Shown: positions 19,819 through 27,917 of the stretch, piece after piece | How positions within the stretch are numbered: position 1 is the stretch's first letter | Layout: the number at the start of each line of letters is the position of its first letter | NCBI RefSeq assembly: GCF_037120705.1 | Contig: NZ_JAWLJU010000002.1 | Span: forward strand, 1,054,001 to 1,118,000 | Reading direction: 5' to 3' | Length of the DNA stretch: 64,000 bases | Source of the DNA: Pseudoalteromonas sp. UG3-2 | Lineage (GTDB): Bacteria; Pseudomonadota; Gammaproteobacteria; Enterobacterales; Alteromonadaceae | Notes under the pieces: generated by a model | What the model was told of the DNA's origin: nothing | The model's database searches: none | What the model saw: the letters and a program-made list of their open reading frames with translations, nothing else | Made by a program: the position numbers and the translations under genes

Positions 19819-20021
19819 TGTATATTTCCTCTAATAAGTTAGGGTTAGGCCTCCACATATCCCATAGCACCAACACGCCAGTATTTTTTAATTACCGCAT
19901 GCACCCAAGTGTATGTGTCGATATGTGTGTGTGTTAATATTAATAAATAAGTGTGTTGCCTTAACTACAAACATCCGACCCCAGATGGCGGTGAAGAATT
20001 ATTTGTAAAAAGACGGCGCGC
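19819..20021 (-). promoter_or_regulatory. Long rpsB 5' leader
   Basis: About 195 nt lie between the predicted transcription start (near 20015) and the rpsB ATG with no ORF of note. Gammaproteobacterial rpsB mRNAs carry a structured leader to which S2 binds for autogenous control; a leader of this length in this position is consistent, but I did not fold it. Confidence 0.45.
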
Positions 20022-20050
20022 TTTATACCATATATAAAGAATTAACTCAA
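20022..20050 (-). promoter_or_regulatory. rpsB promoter
   Basis: TTGAGT (20045-20050) and TATAAA (20022-20027) are separated by exactly 17 bp. The bases right after the -10 are GCGCGCC, a GC-rich discriminator typical of stringently controlled ribosomal promoters. Confidence 0.75.
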
Positions 20051-20052
20051 TC

Positions 20053-20075
20053 TTATGCATAAAATTTGTGCATAA
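20053..20075. repeat. TTATGCA inverted repeat between rpsB and map
   Basis: TTATGCA and TGCATAA with a 9-bp centre, just upstream of the rpsB -35 and 33 bp before map. It could be a protein-binding site serving one or both divergent genes; no regulator is recognised. Confidence 0.35.
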
Positions 20076-20107
20076 AAAACGTTCATCTAAATTGACTTGG
20101 AGTCTAA

Positions 20108-20899
20108 ATGAGTGCAGTGATTAAAACCCCTGAAGAAATCGAAAAGATGCGTGTGGCGGGGCGTTTAGCCTCAGAAGTACTAGAAATGATAGAGCCACAT
20201 GTGAAGCCTGGGGTGACCACAGACGAATTAAACACCATTTGTCACAATTACATTGTTGATGAGCAAGGCGCGGTTCCTGCACCACTGAATTATCATGGCT
20301 TTCCGAAGTCAATTTGTACTTCGGTTAACCACGTCATCTGTCATGGTATTCCCAACGATAAACCACTAAAAGAAGGTGACATCATCAATATCGACGTCAC
20401 TGTGATCAAAGACGGTTATCACGGCGATACTTCGAAGATGTTTTACGTTGGTAAGCCAACCATTCAAGGCAAGCGCTTAAGTGAAATTACCCAAGAAAGC
20501 CTTTACCTTGCCATTAAAATGGTTAAGCCAGGCGTGCGCTTAGGTGATATTGGCGCTGCCATTCAAAAATACGCAGAGAGCTTTAATTACTCTATCGTAC
20601 GTGAATACTGCGGCCACGGCATTGGTAAAGAATTCCACGAAGACCCTCAGGTAATGCACTATGGCAAGCCTGGCACCGGTGAAACCTTAAAAGCCGGTAT
20701 GTGTTTAACCATCGAACCTATGGTAAACGCGGGTAAACGCCAGTGTAAGCTACTTAAAGACGAATGGACGGTGGTTACCAAAGATCGCAGCTTATCGGCT
20801 CAGTGGGAGCATACCTTGCTCGTCACAGACAACGGTGTAGAGATCTTAACGCTACGCAGCGATGAGACCATCGACCGTATTATTGAGCATAACGACTAA
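20108..20899 (+). CDS. map: Methionine aminopeptidase type I
   Basis: Removes the initiator methionine from nascent proteins. The 263 residues (E. coli 264) carry the five metal ligands of the pita-bread fold: Asp in NIDVTV, Asp in GYHGDTSKMF, His in GHGIGKEFHE, Glu in LTIEPM and Glu in QWEHTLL. It is divergent from rpsB and followed by glnD and dapD, the order known from E. coli. A GGAG ribosome-binding site precedes ATG; a strong terminator follows. Confidence 0.97.
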   Translation: MSAVIKTPEEIEKMRVAGRLASEVLEMIEPHVKPGVTTDELNTICHNYIVDEQGAVPAPLNYHGFPKSICTSVNHVICHGIPNDKPLKEGDIINIDVTVIKDGYHGDTSKMFYVGKPTIQGKRLSEITQESLYLAIKMVKPGVRLGDIGAAIQKYAESFNYSIVREYCGHGIGKEFHEDPQVMHYGKPGTGETLKAGMCLTIEPMVNAGKRQCKLLKDEWTVVTKDRSLSAQWEHTLLVTDNGVEILTLRSDETIDRIIEHND

Positions 20900-20924
20900 G
20901 GCAAAAGCCTCTTATGCACAAATA

Positions 20925-20958
20925 ACAATAAGCGGCTCTCGCCGCTTATTGTGTTTTT
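20925..20958 (+). terminator. Intrinsic terminator after map
   Basis: Perfect 12-bp stem (ACAATAAGCGGC with GCCGCTTATTGT), 4-nt loop, then GTTTTT. Confidence 0.9.
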
Positions 20959-21119
20959 ATCGCCAACGCGCTGCCTGCAGCACTTTTCTGTCCACTGCCC
21001 GTTCGGTCATTTTCAGTTGCTGAAAGCATGAGCCATCGCTTTGCTGTAGCTCGCAATTTCGTGCCATTTAGTGTAAAAAAGGGGTCTAGTGTTTTTGCGC
21101 GCATTACACAGGAGCCTAA

Positions 21120-23738
21120 GTGGCATTACCAAATAAAGTAAAAACGCTTCTTGATGAAGCTCAAATCCTATCTGAATACAAAGATTGCTCGGCGTATTTT
21201 TATAAATGGCTCAGCATGCAGTTCTCTAAACAACCGGTGCGAAACCTGATTAATGCTCGAGCCGAGTTTATTGACCGCTTACTGATCAAGCTTTTTAATG
21301 ACACAGGCTTATCGCAACACCCAGACTTAGCGCTTATCGCCATTGGTGGCTACGGACGCGGCGAGCTCCACCCCTATTCCGATATCGACTTTTTGGTATT
21401 AACGCAAACGCCCCCCTGTCAGCAAGTGACTGCTCGACTTGAAGAGTTCGTCACTTTTTTGTGGGACTTAGGCCTCGATATAGGTCACAGTGTGCGCACC
21501 CACGAGCAGGTGCTAGAACAAAAACAAGACGATGTCCACTTTACCACTAGCTTGCTCGAAAGCAGGCTTATTTGCGGCAATCACGTTGAATACGAAAAAC
21601 TCAAGCGCCATATTATTGAAACCCCAATTTGGCAGTCGAGCGACTTTTTTATTGCCAAGGTGAATGAACAAAATGTGCGCCACAAAAAGTGCCATGGTAC
21701 GGCGTATAACCTTGAACCCAATATTAAAGAAAACCCCGGTGGCTTGCGCGATTTACAGACCATTTTTTGGGTGGCCAAAAAACACTTTCATGCCGAAACC
21801 CTAGAAGAATTAATTAACCATGGCTATTTGACCCACGAGGAGTACCAAGAGCTCCTTGAGTGCATTGAAAACCTCTGGAATATTCGCTTTGCCTTGCACA
21901 TTGCCGCCGGGCGCAGTGAAAACCGCCTACTGTTCGACCACCAGCCTCATGCTGCTGAATTACTGGGTTTTGGCTCTGAAGGTAAAGCCTCGGTAGAGCG
22001 CATGATGAAACGGCTGTTTAGGATCATGAGCCGAGTGCGCGAAATGAACCAGATGCTGCTGTCTTATTTCGAGCAAAGTATTTTGCCAGAAAAGTCAGAG
22101 CAAGAAGTGGTACCACTGGACAGAAACTTTGAGCGCATTGGCAATAAAATTCGAGTAAAAAACCCGTCGGTGTTTTTCTTGCGCGAAAACCTCTTGGTGT
22201 TGTTTGAACACATTGCCGACAACCCCAAGATCACCCACATCGACCCCAATACCATTCGCACTATGCGCCAGGTTCGGCGTCGTTTGCTGGGCGACCTGCA
22301 GGACTACGCCGGCTGTCGAGATGCCTTTTTACGCTTATTAAAGCACCCGAACGGCATGGGTCGTGCGTTCACCCTGATGCACAAGCATGGGATCATTGCT
22401 GCTTACTTGCCGCAGTGGCGCAATATTTTTGGCCAGATGCAATTTGATTTATTCCACGCCTACACGGTGGATGAGCATACTCATAAGCTTATAAACAATA
22501 TTTACCGCTACTTCGATAAAGATCATATTAGCGAGTTTCCCCTTTGCTCTGAAATCGTCTCGCGCATGGACAAGCCGGAATTACTTTATCTGGCCGCCAT
22601 TTTCCACGACATTGCTAAAGGCCGCGGTGGCGATCACTCGGAGCTCGGTGCCGTAGACGCCATGGCGTTTGCCAAAATGCATGGTTTTACCGCCTCCGAT
22701 GCCAAACTGGTCTCTTGGTTGGTGCAGCATCACTTGCTAATGTCAGTAACGGCGCAGCGCAAAGACATCAACGACCCCGATGTGATTGCCGAATTTGCCC
22801 AAAAAGTAAAAAATGAGCGCCAGCTGGATTACTTATACTGCTTAACGGTTGCCGACATTCGCGCCACCAATGATAGCCTGTGGAACGATTGGAAAAACAC
22901 CCTGTTGCGGGAGCTTTACCTGCATACTCAGCGAGCACTACGCTTGGGCCTTGAAAACCCCATGGACATGCGCGACCAAATTCGTGATAAAAAGCGCCAA
23001 GCCAAACAGCGCTTGATCAACAAAGGTTATTTTGAAGAGTCGGTGGATTTAATTTGGTCGCGTTTTAAAGCCAATTATTTTACCGCCTTTAGTGAGCAGC
23101 AGATTTCTTGGCATACCAGTCATTTGTTAAAATCAAAAGACCTTAGCCAAGCCAGTGTGTTGGTGTCGAGTAAACCTATGCATGGCGGCACGCAAGTGTT
23201 TGTGTACAGCCCCTATGAAGCCGAGCTGTTTGCCAAGTTAGTAAGCGTCATTGGCTCGAAAAAAGCGCAAATTCAACACGCCCAAGTCATGGCCACCAAA
23301 GACGGCTATGTGGTGTTTAGCTTTGTGGTATTAGAGGTCAGTGGTAATCCACTGAGCGTGGGCCGCGCCGGCACCATACGCAAAGGCTTAGAGGCGATCT
23401 TAAAAGATCCGAAAAAGAAAATTCGCAGTAAAAAGAGCCGCTCGCAAAAATTCAAAGACTTTAATATCAAGCCTAAGATTATTTTGCGCCCCCATGCTCG
23501 CCCTAATCGCAGCTTAATTGAAATACAGGCTATCGATATTCCTGGGTTATTGACTAAAATAGCGGAGGTCTTTCAAGCCTATTCACTGCATATTCACGCC
23601 GCGCGTATTACCACTGTGGGCGAGCGCGCCGAAGACTTCTTTGTGGTCTCAAATAAAGAATACAAAGCGCTGGATGAGCTGCAAAAAGCCGAGCTACATC
23701 GAGCACTATTGAAAAAATTAAACGCTGAAACAGAATAA
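21120..23738 (+). CDS. glnD: Bifunctional uridylyltransferase / uridylyl-removing enzyme
   Basis: Senses glutamine and adds or removes UMP on PII proteins, the top of the nitrogen regulatory cascade. The 872-residue product (E. coli 890) has the nucleotidyltransferase motif [19 protein letters not shown] near residue 80, an HD hydrolase domain with [16 protein letters not shown] near residue 500, and two C-terminal ACT domains (the last begins [18 protein letters not shown]). The start is GTG, with AGGAG 6 bp upstream. It begins 220 bp after map, downstream of its terminator, so it probably has its own promoter. dapD follows after 10 bp. Confidence 0.97.
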   Translation: MALPNKVKTLLDEAQILSEYKDCSAYFYKWLSMQFSKQPVRNLINARAEFIDRLLIKLFNDTGLSQHPDLALIAIGGYGRGELHPYSDIDFLVLTQTPPCQQVTARLEEFVTFLWDLGLDIGHSVRTHEQVLEQKQDDVHFTTSLLESRLICGNHVEYEKLKRHIIETPIWQSSDFFIAKVNEQNVRHKKCHGTAYNLEPNIKENPGGLRDLQTIFWVAKKHFHAETLEELINHGYLTHEEYQELLECIENLWNIRFALHIAAGRSENRLLFDHQPHAAELLGFGSEGKASVERMMKRLFRIMSRVREMNQMLLSYFEQSILPEKSEQEVVPLDRNFERIGNKIRVKNPSVFFLRENLLVLFEHIADNPKITHIDPNTIRTMRQVRRRLLGDLQDYAGCRDAFLRLLKHPNGMGRAFTLMHKHGIIAAYLPQWRNIFGQMQFDLFHAYTVDEHTHKLINNIYRYFDKDHISEFPLCSEIVSRMDKPELLYLAAIFHDIAKGRGGDHSELGAVDAMAFAKMHGFTASDAKLVSWLVQHHLLMSVTAQRKDINDPDVIAEFAQKVKNERQLDYLYCLTVADIRATNDSLWNDWKNTLLRELYLHTQRALRLGLENPMDMRDQIRDKKRQAKQRLINKGYFEESVDLIWSRFKANYFTAFSEQQISWHTSHLLKSKDLSQASVLVSSKPMHGGTQVFVYSPYEAELFAKLVSVIGSKKAQIQHAQVMATKDGYVVFSFVVLEVSGNPLSVGRAGTIRKGLEAILKDPKKKIRSKKSRSQKFKDFNIKPKIILRPHARPNRSLIEIQAIDIPGLLTKIAEVFQAYSLHIHAARITTVGERAEDFFVVSNKEYKALDELQKAELHRALLKKLNAETE

Positions 23739-23748
23739 TGAGGAAAAT

Positions 23749-24576
23749 ATGTCTGATTTAAAAACCACCATTGAAACTGCATGGGAAAACCGCGATAGCA
23801 TCAGCCCAACGGCAGTATCAGACGAAGTAAAACAAGCCATTGTTCAAGCACTGGAAATGCTTGATTCTGGCGCTGCACGCGTCGCTGAAAAAATCAGTGG
23901 TGAATGGGTTGTGCATCAGTGGCTTAAAAAAGCCGTGCTGTTGTCTTTTCGTATTCGCGACAACCAACCACTGCACGACGGCGTAAATCAATTTTACGAC
24001 AAAGTACCACTGAAGTTTTCGGACTACACCCCTGAGCAATTCCAACAAGGCGGTATGCGTGTGGTACCAAACGCCGTAGCGCGCCAAGGCAGCTTTGTCG
24101 GTAAGAACGTGGTACTGATGCCTTCTTACGTTAACATTGGCGCCTACGTTGACGAAGGCACCATGGTGGATACCTGGGCCACAGTCGGCTCGTGTGCGCA
24201 AATTGGTAAAAACGTACACCTCTCTGGTGGTGTGGGCATTGGCGGCGTTCTTGAGCCGCTACAGGCGAACCCAACCATCATTGAAGACAACTGCTTTATT
24301 GGCGCTCGCTCTGAGATTGTGGAAGGCGTTATCGTTGAAGAAGGCGCGGTTATTTCAATGGGCGTATACATCTCGCAAAGTACTCGCATTTATGACCGCG
24401 AAACTGGCGAAATCCATTACGGCCGCGTACCAGCCGGTGCCGTAGTAGTACCAGGCTCACTACCAAGCAAAGACGGCACACACAGCCTCTACGCCGCCAT
24501 CATCGTGAAAAAGGTCGACCAACAAACCCGTGAAAAAGTAGGCATTAACGCCCTACTGCGCTCACTGGACGACTAA
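23749..24576 (+). CDS. dapD: Tetrahydrodipicolinate N-succinyltransferase
   Basis: Acyltransferase of the succinyl branch of lysine and diaminopimelate synthesis. The 275-residue product (E. coli 274) has a helical amino end and a hexapeptide beta-helix from about residue 105 ([20 protein letters not shown], then [17 protein letters not shown]). It starts 10 bp after glnD with an AGGAAA ribosome-binding site. It marks the left edge of the accessory cassette region. Confidence 0.97.
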   Translation: MSDLKTTIETAWENRDSISPTAVSDEVKQAIVQALEMLDSGAARVAEKISGEWVVHQWLKKAVLLSFRIRDNQPLHDGVNQFYDKVPLKFSDYTPEQFQQGGMRVVPNAVARQGSFVGKNVVLMPSYVNIGAYVDEGTMVDTWATVGSCAQIGKNVHLSGGVGIGGVLEPLQANPTIIEDNCFIGARSEIVEGVIVEEGAVISMGVYISQSTRIYDRETGEIHYGRVPAGAVVVPGSLPSKDGTHSLYAAIIVKKVDQQTREKVGINALLRSLDD

Positions 24577-24591
24577 TTAAGTTACCCCTAA

Positions 24592-24618
24592 CAGGATAAG
24601 GCTTCACGCCTTATCCTG
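24592..24618 (+). terminator. Hairpin after dapD
   Basis: Perfect 11-bp stem (CAGGATAAGGC with GCCTTATCCTG), 5-nt loop, 15 bp past the dapD stop. Only a weak pyrimidine tail follows, so termination may be partial. Confidence 0.6.
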
Positions 24619-24694
24619 CTTAACAACTCCAGCTTTATAGGCCTTTGTTGGTTCTTCTGGCTGTCTATTAATACCCAGACTAAGCGTTAGTAGC

Positions 24695-24781
24695 TCACTT
24701 CAACGCCTATCAGATAAAACTCGCCATCCGTTAGAAGTGAAAGCCAACGGTTATTTGTCAGCGTTTAGGTCGTTGCTAGTG
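24695..24781 (-). other. attC-like site of cassette D
   Basis: On the minus strand the R'' box CACTAGCAAC (24772-24781) covers the stop codon of the gene, then AACGC, a central inverted repeat around CCGTTGG/TAACGG, and GGCGTTGAAGTG with a possible cut between 24704 and 24703. R'' pairs with the cassette's own 5' end at 25117-25126. Confidence 0.65.
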
Positions 24782-25102
24782 CTTTTTGCAAATATTGACT
24801 ACTGACTCTTTTAACCCATCATTAAACTGATATTTGCCTAGTTTTTTATTATTTACCAGTAGTTGTGTTAGCTTTTTAAGCAAAGTCTTAGGTGTTTCAC
24901 TACTGAGGCACTTTGAATATTTACTGTGACTTTTTGATGCATCTAGATAACCAAATAGGTAAGAAGTGCAATGCCGTTTATAGCTTGCAAACTTTGCTAA
25001 ATCTGATGTGCATTCATTCACAAAGTCTTCAAACGATAGCGGCTGATAGCTTTTAACGTTAAAAGAAACAGCAAAAATAAATAAAACGACAATAATCTTC
25101 AT
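24776..25102 (-). CDS. Small exported protein, Rap1a/Tai-like (cassette D)
   Basis: A 108-residue product from the ATG at 25102: a hydrophobic signal peptide (KIIVVLFIFAVSF), then a mature part of about 88 residues with four cysteines and the spacing C...C..YLFGYLDA...C...TPKTLLKKL...C. This resembles the Rap1a/Tai domain, best known from type VI secretion immunity proteins but common in other small periplasmic proteins; the match is by pattern only. A GTG 24 bp upstream is in frame but lies in the recombination box at the cassette edge, so I prefer the ATG. No toxin partner is adjacent. Confidence 0.6.
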   Translation of the reverse strand: MKIIVVLFIFAVSFNVKSYQPLSFEDFVNECTSDLAKFASYKRHCTSYLFGYLDASKSHSKYSKCLSSETPKTLLKKLTQLLVNNKKLGKYQFNDGLKESVVNICKKH

Positions 25103-25116
25103 AAAACGTCCGAAAA

Positions 25117-25198
25117 CACTAGCCACCCGCCATAAACGGGAGCAACTTGTTGCGTGTCATGCGTCGCAGACGCGTTGTGCTGGCGATTGTTAGAGCTC
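25117..25198 (-). other. attC-like site of cassette C (acetyltransferase)
   Basis: R'' is GAGCTCTAAC (25189-25198) over the gene's stop codon. L boxes CGCCA and TGGCG can pair, enclosing hairpins GCGTC/GACGC and GCAAC/GTTGC. The far end is GTGGCTAGTG, the start of cassette D. Confidence 0.65.
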
Positions 25199-25634
25199 AC
25201 AGCTTGATAACGGCCAGCATATCTTCACCATCTTCATCTAACCCCACTTCCTGAAAGCCAAAACTTGAATAAAAATCGTTGGCCACTGGGTTTTCAGGGT
25301 CATAGCAAATTTCGATTTCTGTTACTTTGTCACTGGCTTTGATTTCATTGAGTGCCAAATGTAGCGCAGCTCTACCAATACCCGCTTTTTGATATTGTTG
25401 ATCCACCATAAAGCGCCAGATAGAGACTTTTTCTGGCGTTTCCGATACCCACATGAAAAAACCGACAGGTGTGTCGTTTTGATAGATCGCTCTGCAGGTA
25501 TGCCCTTGGCAGTAATGTGACTCAACCAAAGACCACATATTACTCGCAACATATTCCTGTTGCTCATCCGTGACATCTAAGTCACATACAGCTTCATAAT
25601 TTGAACTGGTCACTTCTTCCAGTGTGATACTCAT
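25197..25634 (-). CDS. GNAT-family N-acetyltransferase (cassette C)
   Basis: The 145-residue product is a single GNAT domain: beta strand around VGFFMWVS, acetyl-CoA pyrophosphate loop in QQYQKAGIGRAALHLAL (about residues 79-95), and a C-terminal NDFYSSFGFQEVG typical of the fold. The opening LDVTDEQQEYVASN resembles diamine/spermidine acetyltransferases of the BltD/PaiA type, but the substrate cannot be assigned. GAGGAAATTC before the ATG is a good ribosome-binding site. Acetyltransferases are among the most common integron cassette genes. Confidence 0.85.
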   Translation of the reverse strand: MSITLEEVTSSNYEAVCDLDVTDEQQEYVASNMWSLVESHYCQGHTCRAIYQNDTPVGFFMWVSETPEKVSIWRFMVDQQYQKAGIGRAALHLALNEIKASDKVTEIEICYDPENPVANDFYSSFGFQEVGLDEDGEDMLAVIKL

Positions 25635-25640
25635 GAATTT

Positions 25641-25705
25641 CCTCAGAGCGCCCGCGTAATAGGCGCGAGCTTGCGAGCGTCCTAATTGACGCGCTTGTTC
25701 TACGT
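25641..25705 (-). other. attC-like site of cassette B, degenerate
   Basis: R'' is ACGTAGAAC (25697-25705), directly after the gene's TGA, followed by AAGCGCGT; the opposite L box ACGCGGGCG can pair with it around an inner TTAGGACGC / GCGCCTA hairpin. The expected GTT at the R' end reads GCT, so the site may be damaged. Confidence 0.55.
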
Positions 25706-25706
25706 T

Positions 25707-26318
25707 TCACTTTCTGCTGCCTAGGAATAGCTTCATCGCCAGACCAAATACCAAACCAGCACCTAGCCAGATAGCAGCCTGTATGACAATTGCGCTGGAA
25801 GTTAACTGATTTTGGAAGATTTTTGGCAACACCATAATGCAAAACATTATGGCTCCATAGGTTATACCCATTTTGAGCCAATTGGTTTTCTTGGCTTCTG
25901 GGAGTTCAGTTGCCACAACTTCGGCGAATCGGCCTTTTTCTTTCTCAAGCCATATTTCTTCACCGAATATTTTGAGCCAAATCCAAATCGGGAACGTTAG
26001 AGCTAGTAATATAAGGCTGGTAATATTCCAAAGGCACGGTATTCTTCCGTGGCACTCTGGACATACATAGCCAAACCAGTGGCCAAATGAATTACTTTTA
26101 GACCAAAGTCTGCTGTCATTTAGCGCATTGCATTCTGGGCATGGAATGTACTGCCTTTCCATTAACGGGGCATCACTAGTATTATCTATAAGAGTTACCT
26201 TTGGGATTCTCTGTCCGAGAATTAACTCATTGAATGCCAGTCCTGGGTTGATAATCCAATGAAGCAACATTGGGTGCGGCAGCTTCCATACTTTGTATTT
26301 TTCTTTATCGAATTCCAT
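25707..26318 (-). CDS. Zinc-ribbon membrane protein of unknown function (cassette B)
   Basis: A 203-residue product that I do not recognise. Two CPEC motifs (near residues 59 and 86) form a likely zinc ribbon facing the cytoplasm. A strong membrane span follows (NITSLILLALTFPIWIWLKI), then a charged linker and two further spans near the C-terminus (MGITYGAIMFCIMVL and AIWLGAGLVFGLAMKL). The upstream and downstream cassette boxes match each other, so gene and attC belong together. Function unknown. Confidence 0.75.
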   Translation of the reverse strand: MEFDKEKYKVWKLPHPMLLHWIINPGLAFNELILGQRIPKVTLIDNTSDAPLMERQYIPCPECNALNDSRLWSKSNSFGHWFGYVCPECHGRIPCLWNITSLILLALTFPIWIWLKIFGEEIWLEKEKGRFAEVVATELPEAKKTNWLKMGITYGAIMFCIMVLPKIFQNQLTSSAIVIQAAIWLGAGLVFGLAMKLFLGSRK

Positions 26319-26343
26319 GCTTACTCTTTACTCTATTCATGGT

Positions 26344-26422
26344 TGACGTAGAACGCCCGCATTTGCGGCTGGTTTGGAGCGAAGCGGAAAACCAGTCCGA
26401 CAACATGCGTTTGTTAGCTGCC
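26344..26422 (-). other. attC site of cassette A
   Basis: The clearest of the four. Minus strand: R'' GGCAGCTAAC (26413-26422), AAACGCAT, then an imperfect hairpin whose arms are CGGACTGGTTT and AAACCAG..CG around a TCCGCTTCGCTCC loop, ATGCGG, and GCG/TTCTACGT with the cut between 26354 and 26353. CGCAT and ATGCG form the L stem. Confidence 0.75.
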
Positions 26423-27070
26423 TTCATTTTGCTTGCTCGAATTCCCGACAACTTCATTATATAAGCTTGAAAATCGCTCGATTACACGCTCCGCGAAGAA
26501 TCCAGTGATTGCAGAAACGCCAGTAACTCCCCACACATTGAAGGTGTCAATTTGAGTTTGATTTATTATTCCAGCTCTTAAAATTAGAAAAAGAACAACA
26601 GACACAAAAAGCCCAACAATTGCCGCATGTACCATGTGCCACAAATTAAGCTCTTCTTTTTTTATAACAGCCTCATGCGAAAAGTAACGCATAAGCCCAC
26701 CCATCATTCCTGAAGAGGAAACAGCCAGAAAAACTTGAGCTTCTCGTAGCCTAGACGGATCTGTAAACGGCATGCTTTCATAAAAAAGAATGGAAAAACA
26801 AACTCCAGAGAAAGTTATGAAGAATAGCAAAACTGCTAACCCTCTCACTACGAAATAGCTGAATTTGTCAGGTTCGATTGCTATAAAAGAAGCAACCGCA
26901 ACACTAACAACCATTGCAATCATCAATGAATCAATACTGCTCTCGTATAGTCCGCCTTTCATAAAGTAGAAGACCATAAACCCTGCTATAGCAAGCATTG
27001 CCGGAAGCATACGCTTAGTGAATTCTTGTTTCTTTTTCTTCTCGTATTCTTCTTTATCTAATTCATCCAT
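26414..27070 (-). CDS. Multi-span membrane protein of unknown function (cassette A)
   Basis: A 218-residue product with a very charged amino end (about residues 1-19) and about six hydrophobic segments, including LAIAGFMVFYFM, IAMVVSVAVASFIAI, GLAVLLFFITFSGVCFSILF, a region around SSSGMMGGLMRYFS, and AAIVGLFVSVVLFLIL. The tail FFAERVIERFSSLYNEVVG is amphipathic. I recognise no family. An AAGGAT ribosome-binding site precedes ATG. Its TAA is part of the attC R'' box, showing how tightly the gene fits its cassette. Confidence 0.75.
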   Translation of the reverse strand: MDELDKEEYEKKKKQEFTKRMLPAMLAIAGFMVFYFMKGGLYESSIDSLMIAMVVSVAVASFIAIEPDKFSYFVVRGLAVLLFFITFSGVCFSILFYESMPFTDPSRLREAQVFLAVSSSGMMGGLMRYFSHEAVIKKEELNLWHMVHAAIVGLFVSVVLFLILRAGIINQTQIDTFNVWGVTGVSAITGFFAERVIERFSSLYNEVVGNSSKQNEGS

Positions 27071-27108
27071 TGTGGATCCTTACTAAAGCCAATATTCCGG
27101 CAGCTAAC

Positions 27109-27533
27109 AGTGTATTAGCGTGAACGCAGAAATATCTCTATGTATGAAATATTGCATAGCTTCACACCAAAGCAGTTTATTCTCAATAATAACAGTAAGT
27201 TACCACCAAACCTCTCAGTGCTCAAGTATTAGTCAGCTGGAGAAAGCGAGACCATAGATATTCGAGACTCTAAGTCTCGTTATGTAACATAGTTAAATTA
27301 CTTTATTTCATATACTTAAAAATAAAATTGAGTTATTCGAGACAATAAGAAATGATTAAAGCGAGAAGTATGGCTAGTGAATTTGAGCGTCTTTGCTTCG
27401 AGTAAACATCGATAAGCCATTCAGCCACGCAGGCGGGCGTAAAAAGCCATCACAAGGACAGCGTTTTCAGCTCTATCAGCAATAAAACGATTAACAGATT
27501 AAAACAGCAAACAACAGCAACTCCCTCCTCCCT
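27109..27533. other. Non-coding stretch right of the cassettes
   Basis: No credible ORF. The side flanking the first cassette reads CACGCTAATACACT before GTTAGCTGCC and lacks the GCG that ends an attC, so it could be an old insertion point or attI-like. A 7-bp perfect hairpin CGAGACT/AGTCTCG lies at 27263-27279, followed by AT-rich sequence. A degraded copy of the downstream repeat family is at about 27420-27465. Confidence 0.5.
27420..27465 (+). repeat. Degenerate fragment of the 105-bp repeat
   Basis: The end AGCCATCACAAGGACAGCG resembles CCCGTCACAAGGACAAC of the intact copies, and the preceding bases (GCCACGCAGGCGGGCG) align with CCCATGGACGGGTG with several changes. Probably an older copy of the same family. 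Confidence 0.45.
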
Positions 27534-27669
27534 CATCACACCCTCAAGTCAGCAGCCAATTAACTTATTTCGCGCAGGGAAGCGCGAAAAAGCATGTCAG
27601 GGCCAAGGACGGCCCTTACATGCTGGTAACGTTAAAATTGGCTGATTACTTGAGGTTCCTGGTGTGATG
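27534..27669. repeat. Branched palindromic element
   Basis: Nested inverted repeats: outer CATCACAC/GTGTGATG, then CCTCAAGT..CAGCCAATT (27542-27561) against AATTGGCTG..ACTTGAGG (27636-27655), enclosing two complete hairpins: TTTCGCGC/GCGCGAAA (27568-27589), and AGCATGT+AGGGCC against GGCCCT+ACATGCT (27591-27624). A single strand would fold as a three-way junction. This resembles palindromic intergenic repeats or a small non-autonomous element; no transposase is present. Confidence 0.7.
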
Positions 27670-27766
27670 TTGGGAGTGCCCTTTCTTTTGCTTACTTTTC
27701 TTTGGGCGGCAAAGAAAAGTAAGTCGACGCCCATGGACGGGTGTCGAAACCCGTCACGAGGACAAC
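27662..27766 (+). repeat. 105-bp intergenic repeat, copy 1
   Basis: Starts GTGTGATG and ends GGACAAC. It contains a perfect 13-bp stem (CTTACTTTTCTTT with AAAGAAAAGTAAG, loop GGGCGGC) and a second hairpin GACGGGT/ACCCGTC. The start overlaps the right arm of the palindromic element. Open frames across it are repeat-derived and not genes. Confidence 0.8.
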
Positions 27767-27812
27767 CAAACCCATACACAGGAACAAAAAGGTTTAGTCT
27801 CAGTAATAGTAA

Positions 27813-27917
27813 GTGTGATGCTGGGAGCGCCCTTTCTTTTACTGACTTTTCTTTGGGCGGCATCGATGCGTCAGTCGACGCCCATGGACGGGTGTCGAAA
27901 CCCGTCACAAGGACAAC
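27813..27917 (+). repeat. 105-bp intergenic repeat, copy 2
   Basis: Same length and edges as copy 1, 46 bp further on. The outer stem reads CTGAC/GTCAG where copy 1 has CTTAC/GTAAG, a paired change that keeps the base pairing; the inner part of that stem is disrupted (ATCGATGC). The GACGGGT/ACCCGTC hairpin is unchanged. Confidence 0.8.

Larger units (their letters stand above)
24695..27108 (-). mobile_element. Integron gene-cassette cluster without integrase
   Basis: Four consecutive minus-strand genes, each followed within a few bases of its stop by an attC-like site. The decisive pattern is that the first bases of a cassette are complementary to the R'' box at its own 3' end, as required if both came from one circular cassette: TTAGCTGCC (27099-27107) with GGCAGCTAA; TTCTACGT (26353 downward) with ACGTAGAA; GTGGCTAGTG (25126 downward) with CACTAGCAAC, one mismatch. 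Lying between dapD and a TonB receptor with no integrase gene, it fits the class called CALIN. The B/C junction is degenerate. Confidence 0.75.

Noticed and set aside
25103..25126. GTG start for the small exported protein
   Set aside because: It would put the start codon within the cassette recombination box; the ATG at 25102 gives a normal signal peptide.
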